Positions 1-6,130 of a DNA stretch of 6,226 nucleotides are shown one piece after another. Each line of letters begins with the position of its first letter. The stretch's first letter is position 1. Source of the DNA: Gammaproteobacteria bacterium (GTDB lineage: Bacteria > Pseudomonadota > Gammaproteobacteria > GRL18); the NCBI GenBank assembly GCA_013139395.1, contig WTAX01000114.1, positions 1 through 6,226 on the forward strand, given 5' to 3'. Below the pieces are notes generated by a model. That model had not been told where the DNA came from and ran no database searches. It saw only the letters and a list, made by a program, of their open reading frames with translations. The position numbers and the translations under genes are program-made.

Positions 1-115
1 GAAACATACTGACCATAAGACCCACAACCAATGCCGGTATTAAAATAATCAGCAATAGAATAATAATAAGATACACTGCACCTTGTAAGATATCTAATAC
101 GGATTCAGGTGTCAT
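1..115 (-). CDS. fliQ: FliQ, flagellar type III export gate protein (N-terminal 38 codons, cut by window edge)
   Basis: FliQ is a small two-helix inner-membrane protein of the flagellar export gate, assembling with FliP and FliR into the channel through which rod, hook and filament subunits leave. The visible reading frame starts MTPESVLDILQGAVYLIII and continues as an unbroken hydrophobic helix (roughly residues 13-33) ending in LVVGLMVSMF. The MTPESV opening and the G-L-[IM]-[IV]-S motif after helix 1 are typical of FliQ. The ATG is supported by a GGGGA ribosome-binding site 7 bases upstream (123-127). It follows fliP as expected, but the spacer is 201 bp because a foldback element has inserted there; without it the spacing would be 32 bp. 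The second helix and stop codon lie outside the window. Identity is firm from sequence and gene order. Confidence 0.93.
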   Translation of the reverse strand, partial: MTPESVLDILQGAVYLIIILLLIILIPALVVGLMVSMF

Positions 116-144
116 AATTATTTCCCCGTTCTTTTACTAATAAA

Positions 145-152
145 AAACTATA
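145..152. repeat. Target-site duplication, fliQ-side copy (AAACTATA)
   Basis: An 8-bp direct repeat directly abuts the left terminal inverted repeat of the foldback element and is identical to 314-321. Removing the element and one copy restores a 32-bp fliP-fliQ spacer. Confidence 0.88.
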
Positions 153-313
153 GTAACTACTCAGCGTGTTATTTACAAAAAGTCTGTGGTTGCTTATTTT
201 TCTGACTTTGATTGTTTGAGCGTAGCGACTCTCGTAACAAGGAGTCAAAGTTATAAAAATAAGTGACCATAGGCTTAACAAATGTTATTTATAAATACAC
301 GCTGAGTAGTTAC
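153..313. mobile_element. 161-bp non-coding foldback element (MITE), probably IS66-type, inserted between fliP and fliQ
   Basis: The ends are perfect 17-bp inverted repeats, GTAACTACTCAGCGTGT at 153-169 and its reverse complement at 297-313. They are flanked by identical 8-bp direct repeats AAACTATA at 145-152 and 314-321. The inner arms also pair imperfectly (about 179-211 with 245-277, roughly three quarters of positions matching), and TTGTT/AACAA (212-216 with 236-240) pair inside the loop, so nearly the whole element forms one hairpin. It holds no meaningful open reading frame. Ends starting GTAA with an 8-bp target duplication are the known signature of IS66-family elements, so mobilisation in trans by an IS66-type transposase is inferred. 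No related full-length element is in the window to prove this. Both target copies are identical, which suggests a fairly recent insertion. Confidence 0.88.
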
Positions 314-321
314 AAACTATA
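314..321. repeat. Target-site duplication, fliP-side copy, containing the fliP stop codon
   Basis: This is the second copy of AAACTATA, directly abutting the right terminal repeat. On the minus strand it reads TATAGTTT and includes the fliP TAG stop (317-319), so the insertion point is just past the stop codon and FliP is left unchanged. Confidence 0.88.
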
Positions 322-1090
322 TATAATAACTGGCAGCCAATGTACCCATGATCATTGACCAGCCATCCACTAAAACAAACAGCATGAGTTTAAAGGGCAT
401 CGAAACAATCAGTGGTGACAACATCATCATTCCCATTGACATTAAAACACTGGCCACCACCAGATCAATGATCAAAAAAGGAATAAAAATCAGGAATCCT
501 ATGGTAAATGCTGTTTTTAATTCACTGGTGACAAAGGATGGAATTAATACCGTAAAAGGCACATCAGCCGGTGTTTTATAAGGCCCGGTTTTAGCAATTT
601 CGGAGAACATGGTTAAGTCTTTTTCTCGTGTTTGTGCCAGCATAAATTCATGTAATGGAATGGCGGCTCGTTCAATCGCTTTTTCTATACCGATTTGTTC
701 ATCTAAATAGGGTTTCGCACCGTCGATATACATTCGTTCAAATACGGGAGCCATAATAAACAGGGTTAAGAATAAGCCTAAGCCGACTAAAACCTGAGCT
801 GGCGGTGCCTGCATTAAACCAGTGGCCTGACGCACAATGGCTAACACAATAATAATACGCGTAAATGATGTCATCATTAAAAGCATAGATGGCAGTAATG
901 TAATTACCGTCATAAGGATCAATGCTTGAAGGGTTATCGACCAGTTCTCCTCACCGCCTGGTCCTGTAGTAACAGTCAGTGCATCAAGGCCAGGCACAGC
1001 AAAAGAAACACTGGGAGTTATCAGCAAAAAAAGCAGTAAGATTGGCATCGAATAGTTATGAAGAGAGTTAAGAAATTGAGTTTTTTTCAT
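317..1090 (-). CDS. fliP: FliP, flagellar type III export gate protein
   Basis: FliP (257 aa, normal family length) is the main subunit of the FliPQR export gate in the inner membrane at the centre of the MS ring. The protein has a cleavable signal peptide (residues 1-31, likely cut after SFA before VPGLDALTV), which is a known peculiarity of FliP. A hydrophobic segment at about 52-72 leads into the family motif FTRIIIVLAIVRQATG (76-91). A second membrane segment follows at 97-114, then a periplasmic loop with conserved YKTPADVPFTVLIPSFVTSELK, and two C-terminal membrane segments (about 190-250) rich in Met and Gly. The first ATG is preferred because it gives the full signal peptide, although only a weak, distant AGG precedes it. 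It lies 80 bp downstream of fliO. Its stop codon sits inside the duplicated target of the foldback element. Confidence 0.97.
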   Translation of the reverse strand: MKKTQFLNSLHNYSMPILLLFLLITPSVSFAVPGLDALTVTTGPGGEENWSITLQALILMTVITLLPSMLLMMTSFTRIIIVLAIVRQATGLMQAPPAQVLVGLGLFLTLFIMAPVFERMYIDGAKPYLDEQIGIEKAIERAAIPLHEFMLAQTREKDLTMFSEIAKTGPYKTPADVPFTVLIPSFVTSELKTAFTIGFLIFIPFLIIDLVVASVLMSMGMMMLSPLIVSMPFKLMLFVLVDGWSMIMGTLAASYYI

Positions 1091-1170
1091 GTGAAAAATT
1101 AAGCCTGATTAAGAAATACGGTAACTATTATTCTAAGTTCTGAGCATAAATAATGTAGAGCTATGGTCAG

Positions 1171-1776
1171 TTATTTTACTGTGTTCTGTTTGTGCTTTAA
1201 AAGTTCAGAAAACTTACTGGCAAAAGCCCCATTTCCAGTAGTTCCAAATTGTTTAATATCAGTTTCTTCAAGTACTTCATCCAGAACATGCAGCGTATTA
1301 ATCTGTGTTGCTGTCATACCCACGAGCAATTGTTGTTTACCCACTTGAATCAGTACTATTTTTTCTTTTTGTCCCAGATTCAGACTCGCAATAATTTTCA
1401 ATTGCCCCTGTCCGGTCACATTACTATAACCCATTTTTTTCATAAACCAGGCAAGAGAAAAAATCATCACCAGTATAACAATCAATCCCAAAAATACATT
1501 TAAGGCATCCTTATTGGCTGATGTGTCTTTTTTTGTTATTTGATTGCTTGCATTGGACAATAACGGTTTGGATAAAAAGGAATATTTTTGTTTCTCATCT
1601 GAGAGCTTATTTTGTTGCTTATTTTGCTCTTGAATTGTTTGTGTTTCAGTTTCTACAAGAGTTTCATCGGCATAAACAGGTACAGACAGCAGTATTAATA
1701 ACGATAAACAATTGAGGGCCAATAAGGTATTTTTACAGTAAGTCTTTAACTGACTGAAAAACATGCCTGCCATCAT
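1171..1776 (-). CDS. fliO: FliO, flagellar export gate assembly protein
   Basis: FliO is an inner-membrane chaperone that helps FliP oligomerise during export-gate assembly. The 201-aa product has a hydrophobic signal-like segment (about 18-36, possible cut after VYA), a Gln/Lys/Glu-rich low-complexity linker (about 41-88), a membrane helix (91-112, ending WFMKKMG), and a cytoplasmic domain of the FliO type (about 114-152) with LKIIASLNLGQKEKIVLIQVGKQ. FliO is poorly conserved, so position between fliN and fliP carries much of the call, but the LGQ-K-E-x-I-V-L-I-x-V-G motif is characteristic. The start overlaps the fliN stop by 4 bases (ATGA), indicating translational coupling. The first two codons are both ATG, so the exact start could be 1776 or 1773. 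It is longer than enterobacterial FliO because of the N-terminal extension and linker. Confidence 0.93.
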   Translation of the reverse strand: MMAGMFFSQLKTYCKNTLLALNCLSLLILLSVPVYADETLVETETQTIQEQNKQQNKLSDEKQKYSFLSKPLLSNASNQITKKDTSANKDALNVFLGLIVILVMIFSLAWFMKKMGYSNVTGQGQLKIIASLNLGQKEKIVLIQVGKQQLLVGMTATQINTLHVLDEVLEETDIKQFGTTGNGAFASKFSELLKHKQNTVK

Positions 1777-2159
1777 TTTAGTTTTTTAATACGTTCAACA
1801 GGACTGATAACATCCGTTAAACGAATACCAAATTTATCATTCACCACCACCACTTCACCATGAGCAATCAATGTACCATTGACTAACACATCCATTGGTT
1901 CACCGGCCAGACGATCTAATTCAATCACTGAGCCCTGATTCAACTTTAACAGATTTCTAATACTGATCTTGGTGCGTCCAATTTCCATTGAAATATCAAC
2001 CGGTACATCCAGTATGACATCCAGATTAATTTCACCATCGGATTCAACCGCATCATCACTTAAATTTTCAAATCCAGCAGCCTCAGAATCAGCCTGTTCA
2101 TTCATAGCCTCTGCCCAGGGATCTTCTTCTGTTGCTGCATTTTCTGTTTCATCATTCAT
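1773..2159 (-). CDS. fliN: FliN, flagellar motor switch C-ring protein
   Basis: FliN (128 aa) forms the lower part of the cytoplasmic C-ring with FliM, contributes to rotation switching and docks the FliH export-ATPase complex. The N-terminal half (1-45) is strongly acidic and poorly conserved, with a DPWAEAM segment common in gammaproteobacterial FliN. The C-terminal SpoA domain (about 47-122) carries the recognisable run LDVPVDISMEIGRTKISIRN, then LNQGSVIELDRLAGEPMDVLVNG, LIAHGEVVVVNDKFGIRLTDV and the final VERIKKL. Spacing to fliM is 32 bp with a modest GGA ribosome-binding site 10 bases from the ATG, and the gene overlaps the fliO start by 4 bp. Confidence 0.97.
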   Translation of the reverse strand: MNDETENAATEEDPWAEAMNEQADSEAAGFENLSDDAVESDGEINLDVILDVPVDISMEIGRTKISIRNLLKLNQGSVIELDRLAGEPMDVLVNGTLIAHGEVVVVNDKFGIRLTDVISPVERIKKLK

Positions 2160-2191
2160 TATTTTATATCCAACTGCTGATCAATTTTTAA

Positions 2192-3256
2192 TTACTTTTG
2201 TCCCGGTAAGGCTTTTGCTGCTGTAGAAGACTCTTCAGTATCGGTTGATATAAAGGCCTCATCTAAATAAGGAATTCCAGTTTCAAGATGTGTAGGACGT
2301 TCCATTTTATCTGCAATTTTAATTGCGTGATGACCATTATGAATACCATGATGAGCCTTAAAAACAGGTATTCCCTCAGCAAAAACACTCACTTCATCTT
2401 CTATCTCAATAGGAATAATATCCCCTTTTTTAAGATTCACTACATCTCGTAATGACAGTGAGGTATTGGTCAAAACTGATGATACATTCACTTCAGCTGA
2501 TTTAATTTCATCACCCAAAGCCAGACTCCAACGATCGTCAACATCACTGCGATCACTTTGTATGCCGGCATCCAATAGTTCACGTATAGGTTCTAACATT
2601 GAATAAGGCATGGTGAGATGAATATTCCCTCCCCCACCCTCTAATTCAACGTGCAGACTACTCACCACGACCACTTCACTCGGACTCACGATATTGGCAA
2701 ACTGAGGATTTACTTCACGACTGCTGAATTCAAACTGCATGGGCATAACAGGCGCCCATGCTTTAACGAGATCTTCAAAGCACAATTCCATAAACATATG
2801 AACAACGCGTTGTTCTGTAGGGGTAAATTCACGCCCTTCGATCTTTGCATGAAACTTGCCTTCCCCACCAAAAAAGTTATCCACTAAAATAAACACCAGT
2901 GTGGGTTCAATAACCAGTAAGGCCGTGCCTCTCAATGGCTTCATTTTAATTAGATTAAGGCTGGTCGGCACAAATAATGTGTGAATGTATTCACCAAACT
3001 TTAAGGTTTGAATGCCGCCAACAGAAATTTCAGTTGAACGGCGTAACAAATTAAACATACTAATGCGCAAATAACGAGCAAATCGTTCATTGATCATTTC
3101 CAGTGTCGGCATTCGTCCACGAACAATACGATCTTCACTATTAAAGTCGTATTGTCTGGCACTGCCATCTTTATCTTCTTCTTCGGTATCAACATCGCCA
3201 TCATCGACACCATGCAGCAATGCATCAATTTCTTCTTGTGAAAGTAAATCCGTCAC
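2192..3256 (-). CDS. fliM: FliM, flagellar motor switch protein
   Basis: FliM (354 aa) is the C-ring subunit that binds phosphorylated CheY and passes the switch signal to FliG. The N-terminus has the conserved CheY-P-binding peptide LLSQEEIDALLHG (residues 4-16), an acidic linker (17-31), the CheC-like middle domain (about 45-230) with the FFGGEGKF loop at 118-125 and REFTPTEQR, and a C-terminal SpoA domain (about 245-320) that pairs with FliN. The start is a GTG, chosen because LLSQEEIDALL begins four residues in, as in known FliM proteins, and because a good ribosome-binding site (GGGAAG) lies 5 bases upstream. The tail after residue 335 (STDTEESSTAAKALPGQK) is low-complexity and makes the protein slightly longer than the usual ~330 aa. 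It is separated from fliL by 63 bp. Confidence 0.97.
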   Translation of the reverse strand: MTDLLSQEEIDALLHGVDDGDVDTEEEDKDGSARQYDFNSEDRIVRGRMPTLEMINERFARYLRISMFNLLRRSTEISVGGIQTLKFGEYIHTLFVPTSLNLIKMKPLRGTALLVIEPTLVFILVDNFFGGEGKFHAKIEGREFTPTEQRVVHMFMELCFEDLVKAWAPVMPMQFEFSSREVNPQFANIVSPSEVVVVSSLHVELEGGGGNIHLTMPYSMLEPIRELLDAGIQSDRSDVDDRWSLALGDEIKSAEVNVSSVLTNTSLSLRDVVNLKKGDIIPIEIEDEVSVFAEGIPVFKAHHGIHNGHHAIKIADKMERPTHLETGIPYLDEAFISTDTEESSTAAKALPGQK

Positions 3257-3261
3257 TGTTT

Positions 3262-3267
3262 CTTCCC
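3262..3267 (-). promoter_or_regulatory. Ribosome-binding site of fliM (supports GTG start)
   Basis: The minus strand reads GGGAAG five bases before the GTG at 3256. No ATG is positioned to give the conserved FliM N-terminus, so this site decides the start. Confidence 0.7.
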
Positions 3268-3319
3268 ACTCTGGTTAACTATTTTTCCAGGCTTTTTATT
3301 CATATCGATTGAACTTATG

Positions 3320-3877
3320 TTACTGCATGACAAAACTGGTAAAGTAGATATTATCAATCCCTTTTTTTGCTTTGTGTTTTTTAAGTATATTATTGATTGT
3401 TTCAATTAATTCAGCTCTCAGCTGTTCTTTGCCATCCGGTGTCACCATTTCTTCATATTTTTGACCACTGAGTAAAAGAACAATTTCATTGCGGATAACA
3501 GGCAGATGTTTTTTAACAGCCGCATAAGACCTTTCATTAGTGGTTGAAACTTCAAGTCCTATCTGCATGAAACGTGCTTTACTCTTGCCTTCAAAATTCA
3601 GGACAAAATGGGGTTCCAGAGGCCAATAGGAAATATCAGCAACGTCCTCAGCACTTTCTTCTTCAGTTTTTTCTTCTGAAGCGCCCTCTTCACCTTGTGA
3701 AGTTTCTGTTTGAGCGGGCTTGTCATCAAAAAAGCCTCCAAAAAACATACCGCCTGCAACACCGATGATAAGCAATAAAACAACACCAACAATAATGATA
3801 ATCATCATCTTTTTTGATGACTTAGGAGCCTCTTCACCATCATCATCGCCATTCAAATCCAGATCTTCATCTGCCAT
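3320..3877 (-). CDS. fliL: FliL, flagellar basal-body/stator-associated membrane protein
   Basis: FliL is a single-pass inner-membrane protein that surrounds or stabilises the MotAB-type stators and influences torque. The 185-aa product has a short, very acidic cytoplasmic N-terminus (1-16), a Lys-rich boundary (KSSKKM), one transmembrane helix (24-50), and a periplasmic Glu-rich linker (about 51-80). The conserved FliL periplasmic domain follows (83-185), with YWPLEPHFVLNF, RFMQIGLEVST, VKKHLPVIRNEIVLLLSGQ and the closing IDNIYFTSFVMQ. The open frame extends two codons further to a TTG at 3883, but the CAGGG ribosome-binding site (3886-3890) is 8 bases from the ATG at 3877 and only 2 from the TTG, so I take the ATG. 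It is the first gene of the fliLMNOPQ series and follows a 250-bp spacer. Confidence 0.96.
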   Translation of the reverse strand: MADEDLDLNGDDDGEEAPKSSKKMMIIIIVGVVLLLIIGVAGGMFFGGFFDDKPAQTETSQGEEGASEEKTEEESAEDVADISYWPLEPHFVLNFEGKSKARFMQIGLEVSTTNERSYAAVKKHLPVIRNEIVLLLSGQKYEEMVTPDGKEQLRAELIETINNILKKHKAKKGIDNIYFTSFVMQ

Positions 3878-3885
3878 AGTCAAAA

Positions 3886-3890
3886 CCCTG
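3886..3890 (-). promoter_or_regulatory. Ribosome-binding site of fliL (decides ATG over upstream TTG)
   Basis: CAGGG on the minus strand lies 8 bases before ATG 3877. The spacing to the alternative TTG at 3883 would be only 2 bases. Confidence 0.6.
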
Positions 3891-3904
3891 TTTTATATTA
3901 AGAA

Positions 3905-3937
3905 ACTTTTTATCTTATGTTGCACTTTTTATCTTAT
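3905..3937. repeat. Tandem 14-nt direct repeat (ATAAGATAAAAAGT on the coding strand)
   Basis: The 14-mer occurs identically at 3905-3918 and 3924-3937, a 19-bp period, ending 27 bases before the fliL ATG. The outer copy overlaps a CTTAT-ACTG-ATAAG hairpin (3933-3946). It could be a paired binding site or leader element, or chance in AT-rich DNA. Confidence 0.6.
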
Positions 3938-4061
3938 ACTGATAAGTTCTTGTCTATTTTTATTTATATAAAAACACAAGCAAATTTTATTCCAACATCT
4001 GTTATTTAGTAAAATTTCACTCTATTTATACACTATTTTCTTCATTAATAGTCCACTGTGA

Positions 4062-4084
4062 CAAAAAAGTGCCAAAAAATTGGC
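4062..4084 (-). terminator. Weak intrinsic-terminator-like hairpin after the SPOR gene
   Basis: On the minus strand GCCAA-TTTT-TTGGC (4071-4084) forms a 5-bp stem, followed by AC and a run of six T. It lies 43 bases past the SPOR gene stop, the right place for a terminator, but the stem is short. The same bases overlap a sigma-54-like -24 element, so the two readings compete. Confidence 0.35.
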
Positions 4085-4127
4085 TCGGTCAAGGCATTAT
4101 TTCCCGATAATAGAGTGATATTTTTTC

Positions 4128-4811
4128 CTATTTACTAGCAACTTTAGACTGCAATTTACTAAATTGTCTAATCCATGGACTGGATTTTTGTATCGATTCC
4201 GGTAATTTTTCCGCTTCAATCTTCGCTAGCTGGTAAGATTTAAACGAACCATAGAGCAACACATAATTGCTGATGGTTTTTTCTTGTTCTTTGCGTTTAA
4301 ATTCCTGAATATAGAGATTTCCAGGCTGTTCAAGCAATTGGCTGTCGCGCAATTTTTTTTGTGAAACTTCCATGCTTTTAAGGCTTTTACCCGTTGCCAG
4401 TTGTAAAGTATAGTTGCTTTTTTGCTGCTGATTCAACCAGTTCAAGGGAGATATTATATCTGAATTGTTGCTATCCAACTTAACAGAAGAGTCAAGCGTA
4501 CTTAAGCTGACATCAGGTATTTTTAAAAGATAGCTGTCAACAAGACCATTTTCACGACTCATTGCTAAATATTGATTCGCTTTTTTCCGTTGTAATTGAT
4601 TCTCTGCAGTCTTTTTCCTGTCGTCGTTAGAGAGTATTAATGCCAGATTATATTGAGCACGAGCATCCCCTTCTTTAGCCAATGGCTGCCAGAACTTTTT
4701 GGCCTGAACATAATTTTTCTGTGCAAAAGACTGCATTCCCTGCTCAAAAGTCCCTGCACTTACACTATGCCCGCTGACACTTAACAAAAAAAATAAAAGA
4801 TAATTTCTCAT
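4128..4811 (-). CDS. Secreted Sel1/TPR-like and SPOR-domain protein
   Basis: The 227-aa product is predicted to be periplasmic. It has a signal peptide (1-19, likely cut after VSA). A Sel1/TPR-like unit follows (about 21-60), with FEQGMQSFAQKNYVQAKKFWQPLAKEGDARAQYNLALI showing the A-x-x-W-x-P-L-A-x-x-G-x-x-x-A-Q-x-x-L pattern, and a degenerate second helix pair (about 75-98). A linker leads to a C-terminal SPOR-like domain (about 132-222) with YTLQLATG near its start and YVLLYGSFKSYQLAKIEAEKLP plus PWIRQFSKLQ near its end. SPOR domains bind denuded septal or polar peptidoglycan. No specific protein is recognised. It lies 43 bp after the DUF1249 gene, presumably in the fliA transcript, which hints at a cell-envelope role linked to flagella or division. 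The best GGGGA is about 16 bases from the ATG, so the start rests on the signal peptide. Confidence 0.8.
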   Translation of the reverse strand: MRNYLLFFLLSVSGHSVSAGTFEQGMQSFAQKNYVQAKKFWQPLAKEGDARAQYNLALILSNDDRKKTAENQLQRKKANQYLAMSRENGLVDSYLLKIPDVSLSTLDSSVKLDSNNSDIISPLNWLNQQQKSNYTLQLATGKSLKSMEVSQKKLRDSQLLEQPGNLYIQEFKRKEQEKTISNYVLLYGSFKSYQLAKIEAEKLPESIQKSSPWIRQFSKLQSKVASK

Positions 4812-4854
4812 AATATTGATTTAAATTCCCCTGAACCACTCAATATGACTTATG

Positions 4855-5325
4855 TTAACCACAAGAAGAGCTGATACGTTTTTGATAATATTCAGTTTTT
4901 AATGAGTTTTCCAGCACTTCTTTTAAAAATAAATTCAATTGTCTTTTTTCATCTATCTGCAGCATATGCTTATTGGGATAAACATTGGCCGATTGAATTG
5001 GACTTTTACCTTGATAACCAATGACTTCAACTAAACATGCGTCATGACAAATACGCAATTCCATATCAATTGCCGATAAGTGGGTCATTGTTTTTAAGTG
5101 AGAACTTAGCTGTGTTTGTAGTGATTGCTTTAGAGAAATAACGCTCGTATATTTGTATTGTTGCAGAATACGCAACGTTATTCTTGATGCCGAAAGGAGA
5201 AGATCATCTTTAACCTGTAGTTTAGATATTTCCGGAGCCAGCTTTAAAAGGCGGCGATAGTTAGCCTCATACAGTCCTGTGGGAGTGGTCGTCTGGTGAT
5301 TTGATTTATTAATAGTGTGTGTCAT
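4855..5325 (-). CDS. DUF1249 (YqiB-like) family protein
   Basis: This 156-aa cytoplasmic protein matches the DUF1249 family, whose E. coli member is YqiB, of unknown function. The core spans about 18-145: GLYEANYRRLLKL near the start, a middle ITLRILQQYKYTSVISLKQ strand region, then MELRICHDACLVEVIGYQ. The most diagnostic stretch is YPNKHMLQIDEKRQLNLFLKEVL (116-138), which parallels the YPNK-x-x-x-Q-x-DEK-x-Q-x-N-x-FL motif of YqiB. The N-terminal 17 residues are a polar extension absent from YqiB. In E. coli the relative sits by nudF, cpdA and parE, so its place right after fliA (44 bp) is unusual. There is no signal peptide or membrane segment. A short purine-rich AAAGAAG precedes the ATG. 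Confidence 0.85.
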   Translation of the reverse strand: MTHTINKSNHQTTTPTGLYEANYRRLLKLAPEISKLQVKDDLLLSASRITLRILQQYKYTSVISLKQSLQTQLSSHLKTMTHLSAIDMELRICHDACLVEVIGYQGKSPIQSANVYPNKHMLQIDEKRQLNLFLKEVLENSLKTEYYQKRISSSCG

Positions 5326-5369
5326 AACTTCTTTATACTGGTTTTTCTATACTGGCAATTGAAGGTCAA

Positions 5370-6071
5370 TTAATCATTTATTCGAGCTCGTAAGCGCAAC
5401 TGGGCCTGACTTAATAATTGACTGACTCGTGATTCGCTAACTCCCATCAATAGCCCAACTTCTTTTAAATTCATTTCTGTATCATAGTAAAGCGACATAA
5501 CCATTCTTTCACGTTCTGGTAATCCCGCAATAGCCTGTGATAAACGCTGATGAAACTCATCTTCCAGGATTTCATCCACTACATTTTGTCGTCGATCTTC
5601 AAAAATTCCCAGACTTTGTGTATCATCTGTTCCCAAATCATCAAACCTCAGCATTCGACAAGCACTACCATCTTTTAAAATCTGATAGTACTCACTCATA
5701 CTAATACCCATTTCCTGAGCCACTTCAACATCACGTGCATCACGTCCCGTCCTGCGCTCAATTTCCTGTATGGTTGCAGACAGATCCCGTGCTTTTTTAT
5801 GCACTGATTTAGGTGCCCAGTCACTACGCCTGACTTCATCCAGAATCGCACCACGGATACGAATGGTCGCATAGGTTTCAAACTGAGCACCCTGCTTCGG
5901 GTCATAGTTCTTGCCCGCATCTAAAAGACCAATAAGGCCAGACTGAATGATATCATCAATATGAATATCCGCAGGCAATCGTGCTGACATATGATAGGCA
6001 ATTTTCTTCACTAGTGGTGCATACCTTTCCACTAGTTGATCAGCAATTTGTTTACCTTCAGATGAATACAT
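5370..6071 (-). CDS. fliA: FliA, RNA polymerase sigma-28 factor for flagellar genes
   Basis: FliA (233 aa, normal length) directs RNA polymerase to late flagellar and chemotaxis promoters and is held in check by the anti-sigma factor FlgM until the hook is finished. Region 2 spans about 13-90, with VERYAPLVKKIAYHMSARLP, DDIIQSGLIGLLDA and FETYATIRIRGAILDEVR. The WAPKSVHKKAR boundary (86-95) is typical of FliA. Region 3 (about 95-140) contains ERRTGRDARDVEVAQEMGIS. Region 4 (about 180-230) has LPERERMVMSLYYDTEMNLKEV and the helix-turn-helix LMGVSESRVSQL (208-219). No clear ribosome-binding site precedes the ATG, but the conserved VERYAPLVKK begins 14 residues in, as expected. An inverted-repeat structure lies close upstream, so its native promoter or link to upstream genes may be altered. 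Confidence 0.97.
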   Translation of the reverse strand: MYSSEGKQIADQLVERYAPLVKKIAYHMSARLPADIHIDDIIQSGLIGLLDAGKNYDPKQGAQFETYATIRIRGAILDEVRRSDWAPKSVHKKARDLSATIQEIERRTGRDARDVEVAQEMGISMSEYYQILKDGSACRMLRFDDLGTDDTQSLGIFEDRRQNVVDEILEDEFHQRLSQAIAGLPERERMVMSLYYDTEMNLKEVGLLMGVSESRVSQLLSQAQLRLRARIND

Positions 6072-6130
6072 AGAAAATCAGTTCAGCTCTTAAGACCTGG
6101 GAGCTTGTCCGAGAATAGATAACCTACTGC

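Larger units (their letters stand above)
3878..4127 (-). other. Intergenic leader between the SPOR gene and fliL; likely fliL operon promoter region
   Basis: This 250-bp, very AT-rich stretch carries no credible gene. It contains a tandem 14-nt repeat close to fliL, a small hairpin (CTTAT/ATAAG, 3933-3946), and near its far end a GCCAA/TTGGC hairpin followed by a T-run. That hairpin also holds TTGGCAC, which resembles a sigma-54 -24 element. I found no sigma-28 consensus on the coding strand. As the largest clean gap before the fliL series, it is the natural place for that operon's promoter, but no site is proven. Confidence 0.5.

Noticed and set aside
348..581. Plus-strand open frame opposite fliP
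   Set aside because: It is a shadow of the conserved fliP 3' end, with no ribosome-binding site or recognisable protein family.
1163..1503. Plus-strand open frames opposite fliO
   Set aside because: They have cysteine- and phenylalanine-rich antisense composition. The minus frame carries a clear FliO layout and the operon context.
1969..2226. Plus-strand open frame opposite fliN and the fliM end
   Set aside because: Serine-rich antisense of the acidic FliN N-terminus; no domain.
3598..3792. Minus-strand alternative frame inside fliL
   Set aside because: Out of frame with the conserved FliL domain and low-complexity; an overlap artefact.
4103..4110. CCCGATAA on the plus strand, resembling a sigma-28 -10 element
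   Set aside because: No TAAA-like -35 at the 15-base spacing (CTCG is there), and it would read against the SPOR gene.
5335..5359. Short direct repeat TATACTGG in the fliA-DUF1249 spacer
   Set aside because: Only 8 bases, no hairpin or promoter context; likely chance.
5696..5920. Minus-strand alternative frame inside fliA
   Set aside because: Arg/Met-rich out-of-frame reading of sigma region 2-3 coding sequence.
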